DNA of 52,658 nt from an uncultured Clostridia bacterium (GTDB lineage: Bacteria > Bacillota > Clostridia > UBA1381). The position numbers and the translations under genes are program-made. Each line of letters begins with the position of its first letter. The stretch's first letter is position 1. The notes under the pieces were generated by a model. That model saw only the letters and a list, made by a program, of their open reading frames with translations. It had not been told where the DNA came from and made no database searches. Below, one piece after another: positions 51,951-52,658 of the stretch. The stretch is from contig CANQQS010000004.1 in NCBI GenBank assembly GCA_947626045.1, forward strand, positions 1 through 52,658. Reading direction: 5' to 3'.

Positions 51951-52658
51951 CTAAATCATTTCTTTATACTCAACCAAACTCACATTACCCATCTCATTTG
52001 CTCTATCAATACAACCTTTTGTAAAGCCTGCTTTTGAGAACAGGTAATAATGCTTTGTCGTATAATTAAATAGTTCGCTCCGCTTTACAAGAGTGTCCAA
52101 AACACCAAGGTCAACTTTTTCGTTTGTCCATTTACATTCTGCAAAGAGGGCTGTGTTTTTATCCTGTTCTCCCATAATATCAATTTCGGCTTGGGCTTTT
52201 TCTTTCGGATCATTGCCCCACCAACGACCGAGAGATTTGAACTCTACCGGACAATTGCCGGAAAGAAGCTGTTTCCAAAGATATTGTTTACAGATTTCTT
52301 CAAAAACCTTGCCCATATAATCAGAAAGCTGAGGTTCAATGCGTTTATAAACCAAATCGGCGGCACCGCGGGCAATAATTGAATTATTATCAAGCACAAA
52401 ACGATACCAGAAACGGAACATATTATCCTCAATGGAATAGATAGATTTTCTGGAAGCCTTTTCTCCATAAGGCGTTTCCTTCTGCACAATCCCAAGATTT
52501 ATAAGATTCTTAAGGTAGCTCGTGCAAACATTTGTATCTTCGCCTACCTTGCTTGAAATCTCAGACATTCTTGATGAACCAGTTGCGATAGCCGTAATAA
52601 TTGCCGTATAAGTAGCAGGCTCACGCACTTCCTGTTTTAACAGGTTGGTCGGCTCTTC
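51951..52658 (-). CDS. ATPase with DUF234 C-terminal nuclease-like domain (N-terminal part outside window)
   Basis: 235 residues, open to the window end. Winged-helix region (RMSEISSKVGEDTNVCTSYL, about 28-47) followed by the DUF234 region with FRFWYRFVLDN, AEIDIMGEQDKNTALFAECK, the E..D..ECK pattern of PD-(D/E)XK nucleases. The ATPase domain should lie beyond the window. Such archaeal-type ATPases often occur in mobile or defence regions. Stops 45 bp before the methylase gene start. Confidence 0.88.
   Translation of the reverse strand, partial: EEPTNLLKQEVREPATYTAIITAIATGSSRMSEISSKVGEDTNVCTSYLKNLINLGIVQKETPYGEKASRKSIYSIEDNMFRFWYRFVLDNNSIIARGAADLVYKRIEPQLSDYMGKVFEEICKQYLWKQLLSGNCPVEFKSLGRWWGNDPKEKAQAEIDIMGEQDKNTALFAECKWTNEKVDLGVLDTLVKRSELFNYTTKHYYLFSKAGFTKGCIDRANEMGNVSLVEYKEMI

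Overview
The window looks like chromosomal DNA of an uncultured, Gram-positive, anaerobic member of the Clostridia (Bacillota). This is inferred from strong AGGAGG-type ribosome binding sites, a Firmicutes-style lysine riboswitch, SpoVG, S-layer-homology (SLH) anchored carbohydrate enzymes, pyruvate phosphate dikinase with a membrane pyrophosphatase, and a diaminopimelate pathway. Pectin and arabinan enzymes suggest a plant-fibre habitat such as a gut. No rRNA, tRNA or CRISPR array was recognised. Most of the window has fairly GC-rich coding DNA; a small islet (about 14.2-15.0 kb), a lipoprotein gene (about 19.6-20.4 kb) and the right end (from about 47.4 kb) are clearly AT-richer and look acquired.

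Layout. 0-5.2 kb: 3' part of a K+-dependent membrane pyrophosphatase, ilvE, a zinc-ribbon membrane protein and enolase. 5.4-9.7 kb: a two-component system, then a secreted Ig-like/GH73 peptidoglycan hydrolase and a YihY membrane protein. 9.7-11.3 kb: a two-gene unit that I find the most intriguing: a highly expressed Gly/Ser/Tyr/Phe repeat protein, a terminator or attenuator overlapping its stop codon, and a DxD-motif protein resembling a glycosyltransferase. 11.4-14.0 kb: ppdK. 14.2-15.0 kb: SLOG-like and XRE genes between two copies of a composite palindromic repeat. 15.4-19.4 kb: SLH-anchored GH51 arabinofuranosidase whose end appears cut by an insertion-sequence end. 19.7-23.3 kb: lipoprotein, murC, spoVG, and a secreted CAP protein. 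23.4-26.8 kb: lysine riboswitch, asd, dapA, dapB. 26.8-28.8 kb: a 160-nt foldback leader and an exported protein ending in a DnaJ-type zinc finger. 28.8-31.8 kb (minus strand): metY, ECF S-component, cysK with an unassigned structured leader. 32.1-34.2 kb: low-molecular-weight phosphatase and lysS. 34.3-35.8 kb: an accessory patch with three iteron-like repeats, a ClpX-like ATPase, a small ORF and a broken exported gene. 35.9-47.3 kb: a pectin locus with two AraC regulators divergent from a 2325-residue SLH scaffold and a pectate lyase. 47.4-52.7 kb: integrase, XRE and ATPase wreckage followed by a restriction-modification pair (specificity subunit plus a nuclease-methylase fusion) and a DUF234-type ATPase cut by the window end.

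How the genes work together. PPDK, enolase and the ion-pumping pyrophosphatase fit a pyrophosphate-economising glycolysis. asd-dapA-dapB feed lysine and peptidoglycan precursors, with murC and the GH73 hydrolase also serving the wall. SLH domains on the GH51 enzyme and on the giant scaffold place pectin and arabinan binding and degradation at the cell surface, probably under AraC control. Five copies of a composite hairpin-rich repeat sit between operons and, once, between asd and dapA.
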